From Gnetum montanum (Eukaryota; Streptophyta; Gnetopsida; Gnetales; Gnetaceae): a DNA stretch of 64,000 bases. The stretch lies in the NCBI GenBank assembly GCA_015680685.1, contig MNCI01023765.1, positions 487,973 through 551,972 on the forward strand, written 5' to 3'. Below, one piece after another: positions 46,600 through 58,844 of this stretch; position 1 is the first letter of the stretch, and the number at the start of each line of letters is the position of its first letter. A program made the position numbers and the translations under genes. Below the pieces are notes generated by a model, which searched no databases, was not told where the DNA came from, and saw only the letters and a program-made list of their open reading frames with translations.

Positions 46600-46960
46600 T
46601 TCTAGCTTCATCTTCATTAAAAATTTTCAAGGATAAGTCTTTGATTTCCAACTTAGCATCCACAGTGCTAAGCCATGCTCTTCACATGATTATAGGAAAT
46701 TCACCTTTATTCTTTTTGATGTGAATAACGAAAAAATCATCATGATAAGACCAGCCACGTATGGAAGTTATCATGTCTTCCATTTTTTCAAGTGGCACAA
46801 TAATAGATTGGTTAGCTAGCTCTAGTAGAATGTTGCTTTTTTTTCAATGGAGGTAGATTATAAGCCTTGTACATGTTTTGAGAGATAAGATTTACTCTTG
46901 ATTCATAATCTAATAGATCCTTGCATGACTTGTATCATGCTATTTGGAGATAGACTAAAG
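46600..46960 (-). pseudogene. D aspartic protease remnant
   Basis: LLDYESRVNLISQNMYKAY near 46900 corresponds to the Athila-type LLDLG active-site region, with the DLG Gly lost. The downstream segment around 46690-46600 (PIIMxxAWLSTVDAK-like, LKIFNEDEARII) matches F at 55845-55940. Confidence 0.55.
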
Positions 46961-47419
46961 AACTTCCTAGATTTGTTCCTTTCTTAGAAAGTGCTCTTGC
47001 TTTTATCTAGTGTGTTATTGTCTATGTGAGCATGATAGTGGTTAAGTTCTTTTCTATTAGATTTGGAAGCATAGTGTTCTTTTAAGGACTTTTTGTAGGG
47101 GGAGTAGGAGTAGATAAAGTTTATGTCCTTTGAACATTTTCTAGACTTTCTTTAAAGATGGGATGTTTCCTACAATTTGGTTCACTTATACAAGAGGTAT
47201 ATTGTTATGTAGTAACTGCCCTAGTAGAACTTTTATGTTGTAGTGGTGTTGATAGTTCTCCTTGTATTACTAGTAGTGGTACTGATGGTAGAGAATTAGG
47301 AGATTGATAAGAGGGACCTAATGTTGGTTAAGATGTATAAGAATGAGGATCCATACATGAGGTTGTGGGTTTGTGGTACTCGGGTGGATAGTAGGAAGAG
47401 GAAGTATGAACAAAGGTAC

Positions 47420-49620
47420 TTCTAGAATATATAGGACATTGTACATAGTTGAAGTACTTTTAGGAGATATAGGACATTGTACATAGTATCCATAGGGTTC
47501 TGGATTTCTATATAGATACTATTGCCTTTTTGGTGGCATTCCCCATGATTGTGGTTATTACCACTACTACTGGTATTGTTCCTATGGTTGATGATATGCC
47601 CCATTTGGATAGTATACTTGTTGGTAGGGTTGTCTAATATTACCTTGTGGATAAGATAATTGTCTTGACATTTGTTTTTTTATCAAACTTTGGATTGAGT
47701 ACATATGCCATAGACTCTTATAAGTGAACCATGATAAGACAACATCCCTTAGGATGTTTATATTAGCATACTTTGCAACTTGCATAATTGAAAAAAGCCT
47801 TGAATTTGTTTACCATAGAAAATTTTTCTTTATTTTTATAATTATCATGTTCATTATCCATTTTCTTCTTTATGTCCTTATCTCTTTTGAAGGCTTATTC
47901 AGTTCTCTCCTCAACTATCTTAAGTGTTGTAGTAAATTTCTTGTCCATAGAATACCACATTTTCTCTACATTTTTTGTGATATCATTTATTGATTTTTGA
48001 ATAGGTAGAGTCTTTCACTAGATTGCATCTTCTAATGTTTCTTCTTCTTACATTTTTCATGTCCTCACATCTCTTTTTCTGATAGCTGGGTCTCTATTAT
48101 ATTCCTTAGTTAATTCCCTTTTACATAGCTCTCCTTCTCTTTTTTCACTTGGTCTATTAACCTTTGGATTCAATGAGCTATCATCACTGATAATCTACCT
48201 TGGGAATATACTCTAAGGGTCTCTTTAATCTTGTTCCTTAAGCCATCAATGATGTGTTGTAGATGTTCCCTTTGAGAAAATTCATGTCTTGAGAATCTAT
48301 GTAAATAATGAGTAGTATCTATCCATTATTGCATCAAGGAATTCATGTCTCTCTTGTTTCCATCCTTGGATCTATTTTCTTAAGTTTGATACTCTAGAGT
48401 AAGTTTAGGATTTATCATTAAAGAGCTTTAACATGGTACTCCATCTTTGGATCAATTTTTCTTCTAAGGATATGTACTAGCTCTATGATTTCTTTGTGAG
48501 TGTTTTGGAAAAACACTTTAATTTTTCCTAGTCATTCTCTATATATTAGAGGACACATGCATCATGGAAGTCTTAGAAGTAATGTTGTGGGTTTGCATTA
48601 TATCTGCCTTCAAATTTTGGGATATTATTCATGTCAAGTCACTTGATGTGACTATCTTGTAAATTCCTGGTAGGAATGTACATTGCTTTCCTAATATTAA
48701 ACATACTATGGGTGGCTAATAGGGGTTCTTCAGAGTCTTTTGATTTGTAGGATTTGTTGTAGTGGTGATTCCTCTAATGCCCATGATGTTCTCTAGCTTC
48801 ATGTCTAATCCTTTTGTTTCTTCATCACCATCTTCTTCTACATCAAGATGTTACTTTTTATTTGCATGTCTCCCATGATCTCTTTTCCTTTCCCTATCAT
48901 GATCTCGTAGTATTCATTCCCTCCAGTTAAAATCTATTAATGAGTGTAAGGAAGAAGATGGGAGAGTTGGAGGATGGTGCTAGTTGGTTCTCCTTCTGTG
49001 ACTCCTTGATTCATCTCTTATGGATCTATTAGAGGTCTTAGGCCTTAAATTCCTCCTAAGTTTAGAGTTCTTCTCATATCTTCCAAGTGTTTCTACAAGA
49101 GATGAACATATATTTACTTTTTCAAAATCTTCAATGCATTTAAGTAGTGTTTGAGAACTATATCTATGAATCTAATAGAATTTTTTAGCTTTGAATGGAT
49201 CATCTTCTTTTACTTCAAGGACAATTATTTGTGGTTATCTATTTTCTTTATTACTCATATCTTGCCTTCATAATAGCATTCCTTCTTGCTTGAGACTCTA
49301 TTGGTTGATATGGCCTAGTCATATTTTTAGTAACTTGATACCCTTCTTGTACATGGTTAAGGTTTGATCTCATGAGGGTTGCTTGAAGCATTGATGGTGT
49401 TGAAGTTTTAGGTGGCAAGAAAATATTGCCCCTGTAAGTCTCTCCATTTGATTTGTTCATCCTAGTGGACAATGAATGTGAAATCAATATAATAAGGATT
49501 AGTATGAGCATATGAAATTCTTATTTGCATTACTGCACTCTAATCTTCTTCATTATAATCTCTGTTATTTATTTCATTAATATTGATAATAGGTAGAAAT
49601 TTTACTTATTCGTGGAAGTT
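47420..49620 (-). pseudogene. D gag
   Basis: The N-terminal conserved segment is at about 49480-49380 (GETYRGNIFLPPKTSTPSML; H has WRDLQGNIVLPPNCAVPNML at 63085). It is followed by a charged Arg/Ser-rich stretch, the capsid-like region and a Tyr/Gln/Pro-rich tail (open at 47785-47582). Interrupted by many stops. Confidence 0.6.
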
Positions 49621-49746
49621 TTTTTAATTTATTTGACACTTAAGTGTGTGTGTGTCTTGAGAAATTATTCTAATTCTAAAAGATATACTTTATGATACTT
49701 GATATAACAAATTATGTAAAATCAACTAACTAGAAAACATTGACAC

Positions 49747-49766
49747 ATCCTCAGCAATGGTGCTAA
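49747..49766 (-). promoter_or_regulatory. Primer binding site of D
   Basis: Minus-strand TTAGCACCATTGCTGAGGATG directly follows the LTR end TTCATCA. It is a diverged version of the PBS seen in C, E, F and H. Confidence 0.65.
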
Positions 49767-50700
49767 TGATGAACGACTGGATATTCCAACACTCAACCAT
49801 ACAAGTCACAGGTGTTTATGCATGACTAGATCGTAATCCGTGGATAGATAATGTAAGTATAATAGTGAGTTGAGAGTAAGTTTGTGATTTTTGTCTTTCC
49901 ACTTATAGCTACCAAGGTGTAAAATGTATGGTTTTTCTCTTAGTGAGGTATATGATGCATTGATGTTGTTGGCTCTTAATAGTGCTAAGTGTAAACATGG
50001 TAAAGATAAATATAAATTCTATTTCTAAGTACAATGGACATGTAAGGCTATTCTATCCTATTGTGATAAGCATCTGTTCCTGCTTTTTCATACACTACTT
50101 GGGCTAATGTAACTATTACTGAGATTACTAAGCAACTTTACTAATGAGTGAATCAAGCAAAGTTACTATTGGGTTATCAAACAATTACACTTTATGCTCA
50201 AAACTAGTTGCACTTATTCCACCTTACTAACAAGCATTGGAATAGTAAATGACTTGAAAAATATAAATGACTTAGTAAAAATAAATAACATGTAAAAGTA
50301 AATCTATTCTAAGTGATATGCTGTAATGATGAAAAATAATTTCAATCTTTATTGCCATCATGAATTATATCCAGAAACAATCCATTCAAATAAAGATTTC
50401 ATACAATTGTAATTCACCACACTATGGGCATTCACACTAACCTCAAGAAAACAAATTGCAAGCATTTCACTAAGTGTTGGACTAAAAAATTATTTTCAAC
50501 ATAATGGTGGGCTTATATTTATAGGCATGACAATGGCTCACTACCATAAGGACTACTAATGAAAATTGTAGCCCCCTCTTACAAAGACACAAGGAGTGTA
50601 GGACTTATTATGCTTCCATGGCCTCAAAATTGTAAGAGAGGTAGTAGGACATAAACCCTACACTTCTCTTACAATCCTTCCTTACTTAAAATGAGTAACA
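49767..50700 (-). repeat. 5' LTR of D
   Basis: The plus-strand start TGATGAACG at 49767 is clear from the PBS. The other end is less certain; TGTTACTC (minus strand) at 50700 is a candidate. A TATA (TATAAATATAAG on the minus strand) lies near 50520. The U3 lacks GATATC clusters and instead has inverted CTCTTACAA / TTGTAAGAG segments at about 50578-50672. Confidence 0.55.
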
Positions 50701-51994
50701 ACCTCAGAGCATACCTTGGGTAACTCACAAGGTTTCTACACAATAATTGAAGGAGGATTTCATTAATCTTGGGGAAGTAACTCATGCTACTTATAATTAG
50801 ATTCATAGAACCTTAGGTTGTGAAAGGTCCAGTTGCTAAGGTTAGTGATCTTAAAGCTTAGTGTTGAACTCAAACTTCTTCCAAAGATATAGATTCTATG
50901 TACCATTTGAAACCCAAGCCTAGAATGATACCATTAGGAACTTGGTGTATCCACCCTTCTATGTCTTACCTAAGTTAATTCATAGAAGGTTCATTAAGCG
51001 GCATGTCATAATGACATGAAAGGACCTATCGACCTATATGGAATAATAAATCTAAGGCATCCCTTGAATCATTTTTCCCAAAGGTCTAGAGGTTTCAAGA
51101 TCATCATAGTCTCATACCTATGTGAAACTTGAGCCCATCGCTTCTAGATCCCTTCAAAAGACTCTAGGCGCCCTCCAACATGAGATGGGCTTCCACAAGA
51201 GCACATACACTAGGTCCTGGAAGTTAACCCCATGCCACATCTCTTCTGACCTAGCTAGGTCTTATTCTTTGAAAGCTTTTATTTGTGCAAGTACACTATA
51301 TAAGGGATTTTCTACCCAATACTAGAGTAGCCATGATGGGATATCAATTTTTTTCTTTCATCAACAGTCCTAGATTAAGTGTTCTTGGAACCTCAAACAC
51401 TCTAGTAGCTTTCAATTGTCATCTGTGTTAGGATGGTGTTTCTATTGGACTAGAAATTCTACTTTCATGTTAGGACTGTGTTCAATGGTACTAAAGTTTC
51501 TAATGTAGTATGCTCTCTTGTCTTGTATATATTGAATGTTAGGACACTCTCAAATGGAGATATTTCTCTTTGGTTAATGAAACCCATTAGGCAAGATCTT
51601 CAGCATGTTGACATGAAAAACTAGATGGACCCAATCCATATTAATAGGTAGTTGAAGTTTGTAAGTTACATGATTAACTTTATCGATGATCAAGAATGAT
51701 CCATCATATTTTCATATTAATTTAAATATGGATCCTTACTTTTGTTTAAATTTGTTAGGGTCTAATTTCAAGAGGATTCAATATCCAACCTCAAATTCAT
51801 AGGGCTAGCACTTACTGTCTACTTACTTTTTCATGTGTCATACAACCCTCTCTAGATAATCCATTGCAGCCCCAGCATTTTCTAATCATATTCTCAAAAA
51901 ATTATTAGGTGAAGGGTGTTAGCCTTACAAGATGGGAGAAACCATATGTGAGGTAATGGGGTACCTCTTAATAAAGTCAAATTTTTGGTCACTG
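50701..51994 (-). mobile_element. Chromovirus fragment: integrase C-terminus and decayed chromodomain
   Basis: The minus strand from 51990 to about 51590 reads as an integrase C-terminal region (LLKLDPNKFKQK, then KVNHVTYKLQLP...HLVFHVNMLK), the hallmark just before a chromodomain. A chromodomain-like stretch follows at about 51460-51380 (VEFLVQ-KHHPNTDDN with stops in place of Trp). Below 51380 there is no coding signal, only 3' untranslated sequence. The upstream part of this element was separated by the insertion of F at 51995. Confidence 0.7.
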
Positions 51995-52851
51995 TGATAT
52001 GGTAGCAATGATATCATATCAATGATGTCATTGATATGATGTTGTAACCCATGTTACATCATTGTTGATATGATGTATTGAGATGTATGCAACCCTATAA
52101 ATATTAGCACTTGGATGCATAATCAAACACTTTTCATTCGAAGTCTTAGGAAAGCTCTTATAGTTTTATTTTGTAGTTGTAATAGAAATGAATGCCTACA
52201 TTGTGATATTTTGTAATTGAACATCATCTTTATTTGAGTGAATTTTACTTGGATGTGGTTCATGAATGAAAATATAGATCGAGATTACTTTCCATCATTG
52301 CAACATCCACATAGTTTTATTTTCTTACTTACCCTAATTTTTACTATTTTCTTAGCTTAACACTTTACTTTTTAAAGCACTTTATTTTGCACATCACTAG
52401 TAAGTGGAATGGATATGAATAGTTTCAAGCACTAAGTGTCGCTATTTGGTAACCCAATAGTGGTGTTGCTTGGTTTTCCTAGTAGTAATTCCACTTGGTA
52501 ATCCCAACAATAGTTAAAAAAGTCCAAGGCATGTATAGTAGACTAGGAATGGATGTTCATCGCATTAGGCTAAGATAGGTTTATGCTTTCTTAGTTAACT
52601 AGACTTAAAACTTATTCAATCATATTTACTTTAGGACCACTTAAGGATCTTACAACATGAATTAATCATGTGCCTCACTAAGAGCTAAACCATATACTTG
52701 AATTTCACTAGCTTAAAGTGGGAAGACAATGGTCACAAACTCAATATCAATTATTAGCATAATAACATTATCCATGCATGGATTATGATATGGTTGTGTG
52801 TGAGAACTCATGACTTGTATGGTAGAGTTTTGGATGCTTCATTGCTCATCA
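51995..52851 (+). repeat. 5' LTR of F
   Basis: About 857 bp, TGATATGG...GCTCATCA; the start could be 51993. The U3 has imperfect ATGATATCAT / TGATATGATG palindromes (52009-52075) before TATAAATA at 52096-52103. Confidence 0.75.
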
Positions 52852-52871
52852 TTGGTGCCATTGCCAAGGAT
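52852..52871 (+). promoter_or_regulatory. Primer binding site of F
   Basis: TTGGTGCCATTGCCAAGGATG follows the LTR end, in the same position as the sites in C, E and H. Confidence 0.7.
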
Positions 52872-52996
52872 GTGTCAATGTGTCCTAGGTAATTTATCTT
52901 ACAAGGTTTGTTGTATTAATAACCATAAGTTCAATCTTCATAATTCTTAAGTAATCATAATAATACACACAATTAACCAAGTGTCACACATATAAT

Positions 52997-55400
52997 ATGG
53001 CTTCAACTAAGGAAGAACTATCACCTGCCAAAGAGTTACAAAGGGGCAATGACAAAACAAATGATGATAAATATTAGAGTATGCCTATGCAAAAAGGAAC
53101 CTCGTATGTTCATAATGATCATTATTACCTTGATTTCACATTCATCTTTTACCAAGATGGACAATTGAGGTGGAGAGATCATTTTACCTCCAGAATGTTC
53201 AGCATCCACTATGATTCAAACAACTTTAAGGGAAATGGATTTGAGTCATTCACAAGAAGGGTATTGTATGACCAAACACATGATAAGACCCTATCAACCC
53301 ACAAAGGCACAAATGTGAAGAGACACTTCTATGGAAATCAAACATGAGTATAACAAGGGAAAGTAGGTTAACTCTCTTGTTGTCTTAGAAGAACTTGATG
53401 GTGATGTATTTGTAGCAAAGAAACTCTAACATGATCATGAAGTTCATTCCCAAATACCGATCATTTGTCTAGAAAAACCTGTCAAGGTGCAACTACATTT
53501 ATCCCTCACAAAGACACCAAGAGGAGAAGTAAAGAACTCTAAGTACAAGTAGGACTCTAGATCGAGAGTTTTTTCTGGGTTACATAGAGAAAAACTCTAG
53601 AGTCATAGAAGGAGAATTAGCTAACATTGTTCTCCAATTGCTTCTTCTTCCTCATGATCATAAATGGACTCTGGTAGAAGGAAATGAACGTATAGAGAGC
53701 ATGATAGGAAGATAAATTGGGCTCATGATAGACATGCGTATCAAAAAAGGTCTCTTGATGAAGAAGATGAGGAGCATGAACAAGGATAGACATGAAGAGA
53801 AAGAGAGTGATATGAATATCAAAGGGGGCATCACTACAAATAAGCATACAAATCCTATAACCATGAAGAACCCCCTATTGGCTACTCATATCATGATCAA
53901 CATAAAGAAAGTAGTGTACATTCCAACTAGACATGTAAAGAACAATCGCATTAAGAAACTTGATATGAACAATATTTCTAAGTTTGAAGGTGGATATAAC
54001 GCAGACCCACAACATAACCTTCAAGAATTTTGTGATGCCTATGCCCTAAAAAATATTAAAAGTAAATGGAAAAAGATTAAGTCATTCCCTTGGACACTCA
54101 TCAAAGAGGCAGAAAGCTAGTATAGATCATTAGAAGCTGAATCAATCAGAAGGTGGAGTACCATGCTTAAACTATTTAATGATAAATACCAAACCTATTC
54201 TTGGGTGTCCAACCTTAGAAAGTTGATGTAGGGATGGAAGGAAGAGATCCATGAATTCCTTGATGTGGAAATGGGTAGATACTACTCTCTTTTGCATAGG
54301 TGCCTAGGCCATAGATTTATCCAAAGGGAGCAATTTAGGCACATTGCCGTTGGGTTGAGGAATAAAATCAAAGAAATCCTTAAGGTCTATGCCTAAGGAG
54401 GACCATTAGAGATGATCGTTCATCAAATCCAGAGATTAATTAGTCAAGTGATGAAGGAGGAAGATAAGTTGAAAAAGAGAGAATTAGTTGAGGAATATAA
54501 TCAAGATCCATCTATCAAAAAAAGAGATGTACAAATATGTGACATGCAAGAGGAAGAAACCTTGGAAGAGGTGATCTAGAAGAAAACTCTACCTATTCAA
54601 AAATCTATTATTGGTATAGCAACCAAGGTAGAAAAGATGTGGGACTTGGTGGACAAACAATTTACTATAGCCTTAAAAATTGTAGAAGAAAGAACTAAAC
54701 AAGCCTTTAATAAGGGAAATGAGAAGAAAAAAAAGAGACTATAAATGAAAAGAAAAATTTTCTTCATTGGCATAATGTTTTGACTCAAGCTCAAAGGATG
54801 AGGAAGGATGTACAGTGTGCTAGTATGAACATCCTAAAGGATGTTGCCCCATGATGGCACATTTGCAAGAATCAAGAACATATGCATTCAATCCATGATT
54901 CGTCATGAAGAAAATGCCAGAAAGATTACCTTATCCTCAACATAACTACTGACAGACCTTTCAACTAGCCTACTATCCAAGTGGAGCTTACCCACAACCA
55001 TAGGGGCAATATCAGTAATGGTGGAAGCAACCACAATCATGGGCAATGCCACCACTGAAACAATAGTATCCATATTATCAACCAGTCCTTATGGATACTA
55101 TGTCCAACACCTAATATCTCCAAGGAATTTAGTAGCATAGACTTCTTAATACTATCTGCTGAAGTAATATAGACCCACACCTCCAAGGATGGATTCTAAT
55201 CCATATGCGCATCAATAAGCAACTGGTTCATTAAGTCAACCTTCCAACCCTCTACTGCTAACACCACCACCTATAATGCAAGGATATTTTTCATCACAAC
55301 CACAAAAAAAGAATGCAACGAGAACAATGAATATGTAGGAGGAAGTAATTATGAAAGAATCTCAATCCAAGAATCGACCGTTCTTTTGAATGAGCCTAGA
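52997..55400 (+). pseudogene. F gag
   Basis: ATG 52997 (MASTKEELSP). A conserved N-terminal segment (FIFYQDGQLRWRD) is near 53150. The capsid-like core is at about 53960-54420 (LDMNNISKFEGGYNADPQHN, counterpart of C and H). A Lys/Glu-rich arm and a Pro/Gln/Tyr-rich C-terminal region extend to about 55400. Interrupted by stops; the longest open part is 53725-54120. Confidence 0.7.
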
Positions 55401-55559
55401 AAAGGTTCAAAGGATAGGGAGTCCATCTACTTCTATTCCATCCACATCCACTTTCTTGGAAAATAATAAGATTCTATCATTGTCCAATGTAAACTTAACA
55501 ACTATCATGCTAACTCAAACAATCATGCATTAGATAAAGTCAAGAGCACTTCCAAAGAA

Positions 55560-55960
55560 ATGAATAGATCTAGGAAGTCCCTTGGTGTACCTTTAAATAG
55601 CAGGTAATAAAGCATGCAAGACTTTACTTGATCTAGGTCAGAGGTGAACCTAATATCACAAGACATGTATAAGGCTTGGAATCTATCATTATTAAAGAAA
55701 ATCAACATCTAGTTAGATCTTGTAGACTAGTCAATCATAGTTTCATTAGGGCAGGTAGATGATGTGATCACTATCATTAGGAACTAGTCTTATCCTACTG
55801 AATTTCCCATCATTCATGTAGGTAAAAACAAGGGAGAGTTACCTATTATTATGAGAAAATCTTGGCTTAGCATAGTAGACACTAAGCGTGATAGGAGGGA
55901 CTTATCCTTTGAAATTTACAAGGAAGATGAAGCTAGAATCATCCAAAGATGTAAAGTTCC
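55560..55960 (+). pseudogene. F aspartic protease remnant
   Basis: Contains TLLDLG near 55620 (the DLG active-site form seen in Athila elements), then EVNLISQDMYKAW in a shifted frame and PIIMRKSWLSIVDTKRD near 55850. The matching stretch in D is 46960-46600. Confidence 0.6.
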
Positions 55961-56302
55961 ATGTATTGCATACAAAAATAATGGGTGCAATTGCATGTAG
56001 AGAATATGGATAGAGAAATAAGAAAACAACATAGTATGAAGAAGATGCATAGAAGAAATGTGTGTACAAATATGCTTGTATGTGATAGCCACTAAACAAG
56101 AAGGCACCTAGTGGCTGATCATAGATGAAGAAATTGAATAAAAAATATACATGGAACCAACAACTTAGATTATAAGTGTCTACTTGAAAGAGATAGATAA
56201 GTTAGAGAATTAAGAAGATGACACTCCTATCCGTACTTATGTCAAGAAGAGGAGATTGAATGGGGATAGCTCAAGATCCTAGATAAAGTTGAACTAGAAT
56301 CA

Positions 56303-56835
56303 TTGGAATTGAAAGCCCTATTGGAAGCACTAGAACATGTTTTCCTATATAATAAGAAGCATATCTTCATTAATGCCAACATGGATAAAGAACAAAAGAA
56401 AAAGCTATTGGAAGTGGTCAATAAATTATCAACAACATTTTCCTGGTCTTATGATGAAATAAAAAGTACTAATCCTCAAATTTTTTAACATTGGATATTT
56501 ACAAATCTAGCCATTAAGTCACAATGTCAACCGAAAAGAAGGTTGAATCCAAAGCTCAAAGAAATAGTCAAGTAAGAGTTGGAAAAATTACTAAAGGCAA
56601 GATTCATTTATTCCATCGTAGATAGTGAATGGATTAGTCCTTTGCTAATAGTCAAGTATGTATTAACTTTTGATTTTTGAACTCAGCAACGTTTAAGGAT
56701 CATTTTCCTTTGTTGTTTTTTGACAAAGTCCTAGACACTATCACACAACATTAGTACTATAGTTTTCTTGATGGGTATAGTAGATATAACTAGATCTATA
56801 ATGCAATCAAGGACCAAGAAAGACAATGTTCACTA
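56303..56835 (+). pseudogene. F reverse transcriptase, N-terminal part
   Basis: An open start (ELKALLEALEHVFLYNKK...NMDKEQKKKLLEVV), then a decayed segment with YSIVDSEWISPLLIV near 56620 and FLDGYSRYN near 56770. It stops at 56835 within the palm region, where G was inserted. The catalytic motif is therefore absent. Confidence 0.75.
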
Positions 56836-57214
56836 TGAAGAGTCTAAAGGGCCTTGGATCTATGAACTAAGCTTAAAGGAAATAATGAACTTTTTTAGAA
56901 CAAGAACATTCTTGTTAACTTTCTAACTTTTGTATGTCTCCTGTATTATTATTTTTCTATTTTGTGAATGAATATGTGCTGCTACAATTATATAGGCCTT
57001 GATCTCCCAAGAATAGATTTGGAGAGATAAGTATGAATCTTAGAAATCATGGGGATGATCCTTATCATCATATTTAAGGATCTTCTTAATATGGAATGTC
57101 CTAAACATGGATTGGATAAGAATTACATGAATAGGATCTCATCTTATTTAAAATAGATTAATGGATGAGATCTATCTAATTCTATCATGGAACATCTAGT
57201 CATCATATTCCATA
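56836..57214 (-). repeat. 3' LTR of G
   Basis: 379 bp. On the plus strand it starts TGAAGAGTC and ends ATTCCATA (mutated CA). It is followed inward by the C-run that is the polypurine tract (GGGGGGG on the minus strand). Confidence 0.88.
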
Positions 57215-57292
57215 AACCCCCCCATGATGGTAAGAGGTTCCACTCCTAGGAAGTTTCGAAAAGACTCAAACTTTTCACGGCTTAGAATCTTT

Positions 57293-58844
57293 TTAATAGG
57301 TGTCTGCCATTTGTGCTTTAGTTGCACAATGCTCCATGTTGAGTATGTTATCTTGGATCAAGCTTCTAAGATGGTGATGGTTGATATCTATGTGCTTGGA
57401 ATGCCCATGATGAATAGGATTATGAGCCATTGCAATGGCACTTGTGCTATCATAGTATAAGCGAATGGGAGGTTCGAGTGTATATCCCATTTTAGTGAAG
57501 ACAAAGTGGATCCAAATGGCCTGAGTAGCAGCATTTGATGTAGTAATGTATTATACTTTAGCTATTAAGAGGGAAACTATAGATTTCTTCTTTGATCCCC
57601 ATGAGATAAGTGATGGACTAAAGAAGAAACAAAAACCAGAAGTTGACTTTAGATCTTTGAGGTTGCCTCCCCAGTCTACATTAGTGTATCCCCATATCTT
57701 GAAATTTGTATGTCGATGAAATGTGATCCCAAAATTTTTTGTAGTTCTTAGGTATCACAATACCCATTTTGCAGCTTTCCAATTTGATTCATGTGGATCT
57801 TACATGAATTGAAAAAGGTAGTTTACAACATATTGGATATCTAGATGAGTATTGGAGAGATACATTAAACTACCAATAAGGGATCTATATAGTGAAGGGT
57901 TGACAGAGGGGGATTTGTCATCCTTCGTAAGTTTTGTACCAAGGGCAAGTAGTGTGTCTGAAGGATTACAATTAATCATGCCAAACTTTTCAATTAAGTA
58001 TCAGGAAAATTTCATTGGTAGATGGAAATTGATTTTGTTCTTTGGATAACTTGAAAACCCAAAAAGTATGACATTTTTCCTAAATTAGACATTTCAAATT
58101 CCTTTTTCATGGCATTAAGAAAATTATTTCCTAATGCAATTGTAGATGAAAAATAAATAAAATCATCTACATATAAAAAAAACAAATAAAATTATCTCCA
58201 TATACCTTTTTGTATATTGTTGTTTGGGACTAAAGATTAATGAAGCCTTCTTGCATGAAAAATGCATGAATACGTGTGTACCATGCACGTGGAGCTTGCT
58301 TGAGCCTGTATAATGCTTTATGGAGCTTGTAAACATGATTTTTTTCTTCATCAATGAAGCCCAGCGGTTGTTCCACATAAACTTCTTCATTAAGGATGCC
58401 ATTGAGAAATGCAGAAGCCACATCCAATTGATAAACCACATAGCTAGCTTGTGCAGCAATGGCAAGAAAGATTCTCACATATTCCATCTATGAAACAGGA
58501 GCAAAGTTATCATCAAAGTCTCTACCTTGTTGTTGGAGATAGCCTTTGGCAACTAGGCAAGCTTTGAATTTTTCTATTTCACCATATTAATTTCTCTTAA
58601 GTTTAAATATCCATTTAAAATTGATAACAGACTTACCAGATGGATGAGGAACTAGGTTCCAAGTGTTGTTTGTATTAATTTGATGTAGCTCTTTCTCCAT
58701 GGCATCAATCCAATGGTTATCTTGTGTAGCTTCGATGACTATGGATGGTTCCATTAAACCATCATTGCTCCCCCCCATTGGCATAAGTAGCACAAAAAAT
58801 TCATCATCCATCATAGTGAAAAGAGCATTTTCAAGAGAGTCCAC
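57293..58844 (-). pseudogene. G reverse transcriptase and RNase H
   Basis: The RT start is open at 58844-58587 (WIDAMEKELHQINTNNTWNLV, the typical copia RT entry). The palm is open at 58487-58230 (QLDVASAFLNGILNEEVYVEQP, LYRLKQAPRAWY). YVDDFIYF near 58170 is intact in sequence but sits in a shifted frame, through small insertions in a poly-T stretch. The C-terminal RNase H is open at 57490-57293 (YDSTSAIAMAHNP, HSKHIDINHHHLR). Frameshifts and stops make it non-functional. Confidence 0.88.

Larger units (their letters stand above)
29035..50700 (-). mobile_element. D: Athila-like Ty3/gypsy element carrying nested insertions
   Basis: Read right to left: 5' LTR (about 50700-49767), PBS (49766-49747), gag, protease, RT (to 44974), [element C inserted], RNase H (36044-35850), integrase (about 35720-34530), untranslated stretch, [solo LTR inserted], internal promoter, env-like accessory gene (about 31400-29280) and an LTR remnant (29150-29035). 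The RT motif FMDNF (from FMDDF) and the RNase H segment around 'YTNHSAI' are typical of the Athila group. Removing C joins RT to RNase H. Net length without insertions is about 11.7 kb. Decay is extensive. Confidence 0.75.
51995..56835 (+). mobile_element. F: Athila-like element, 5' part (LTR, gag, protease, partial RT)
   Basis: LTR 51995-52851, PBS, gag (from ATG 52997), protease remnant and RT up to 56835. The copia element G, then H, interrupt it. Its LTR has the same end (GCTCATCA) and PBS as C, E and H. The remainder would lie beyond H, outside the window. Confidence 0.8.

Noticed and set aside
53617-53864. Two minus-strand frames
   Set aside because: Shadow of F gag, which reads on the plus strand.
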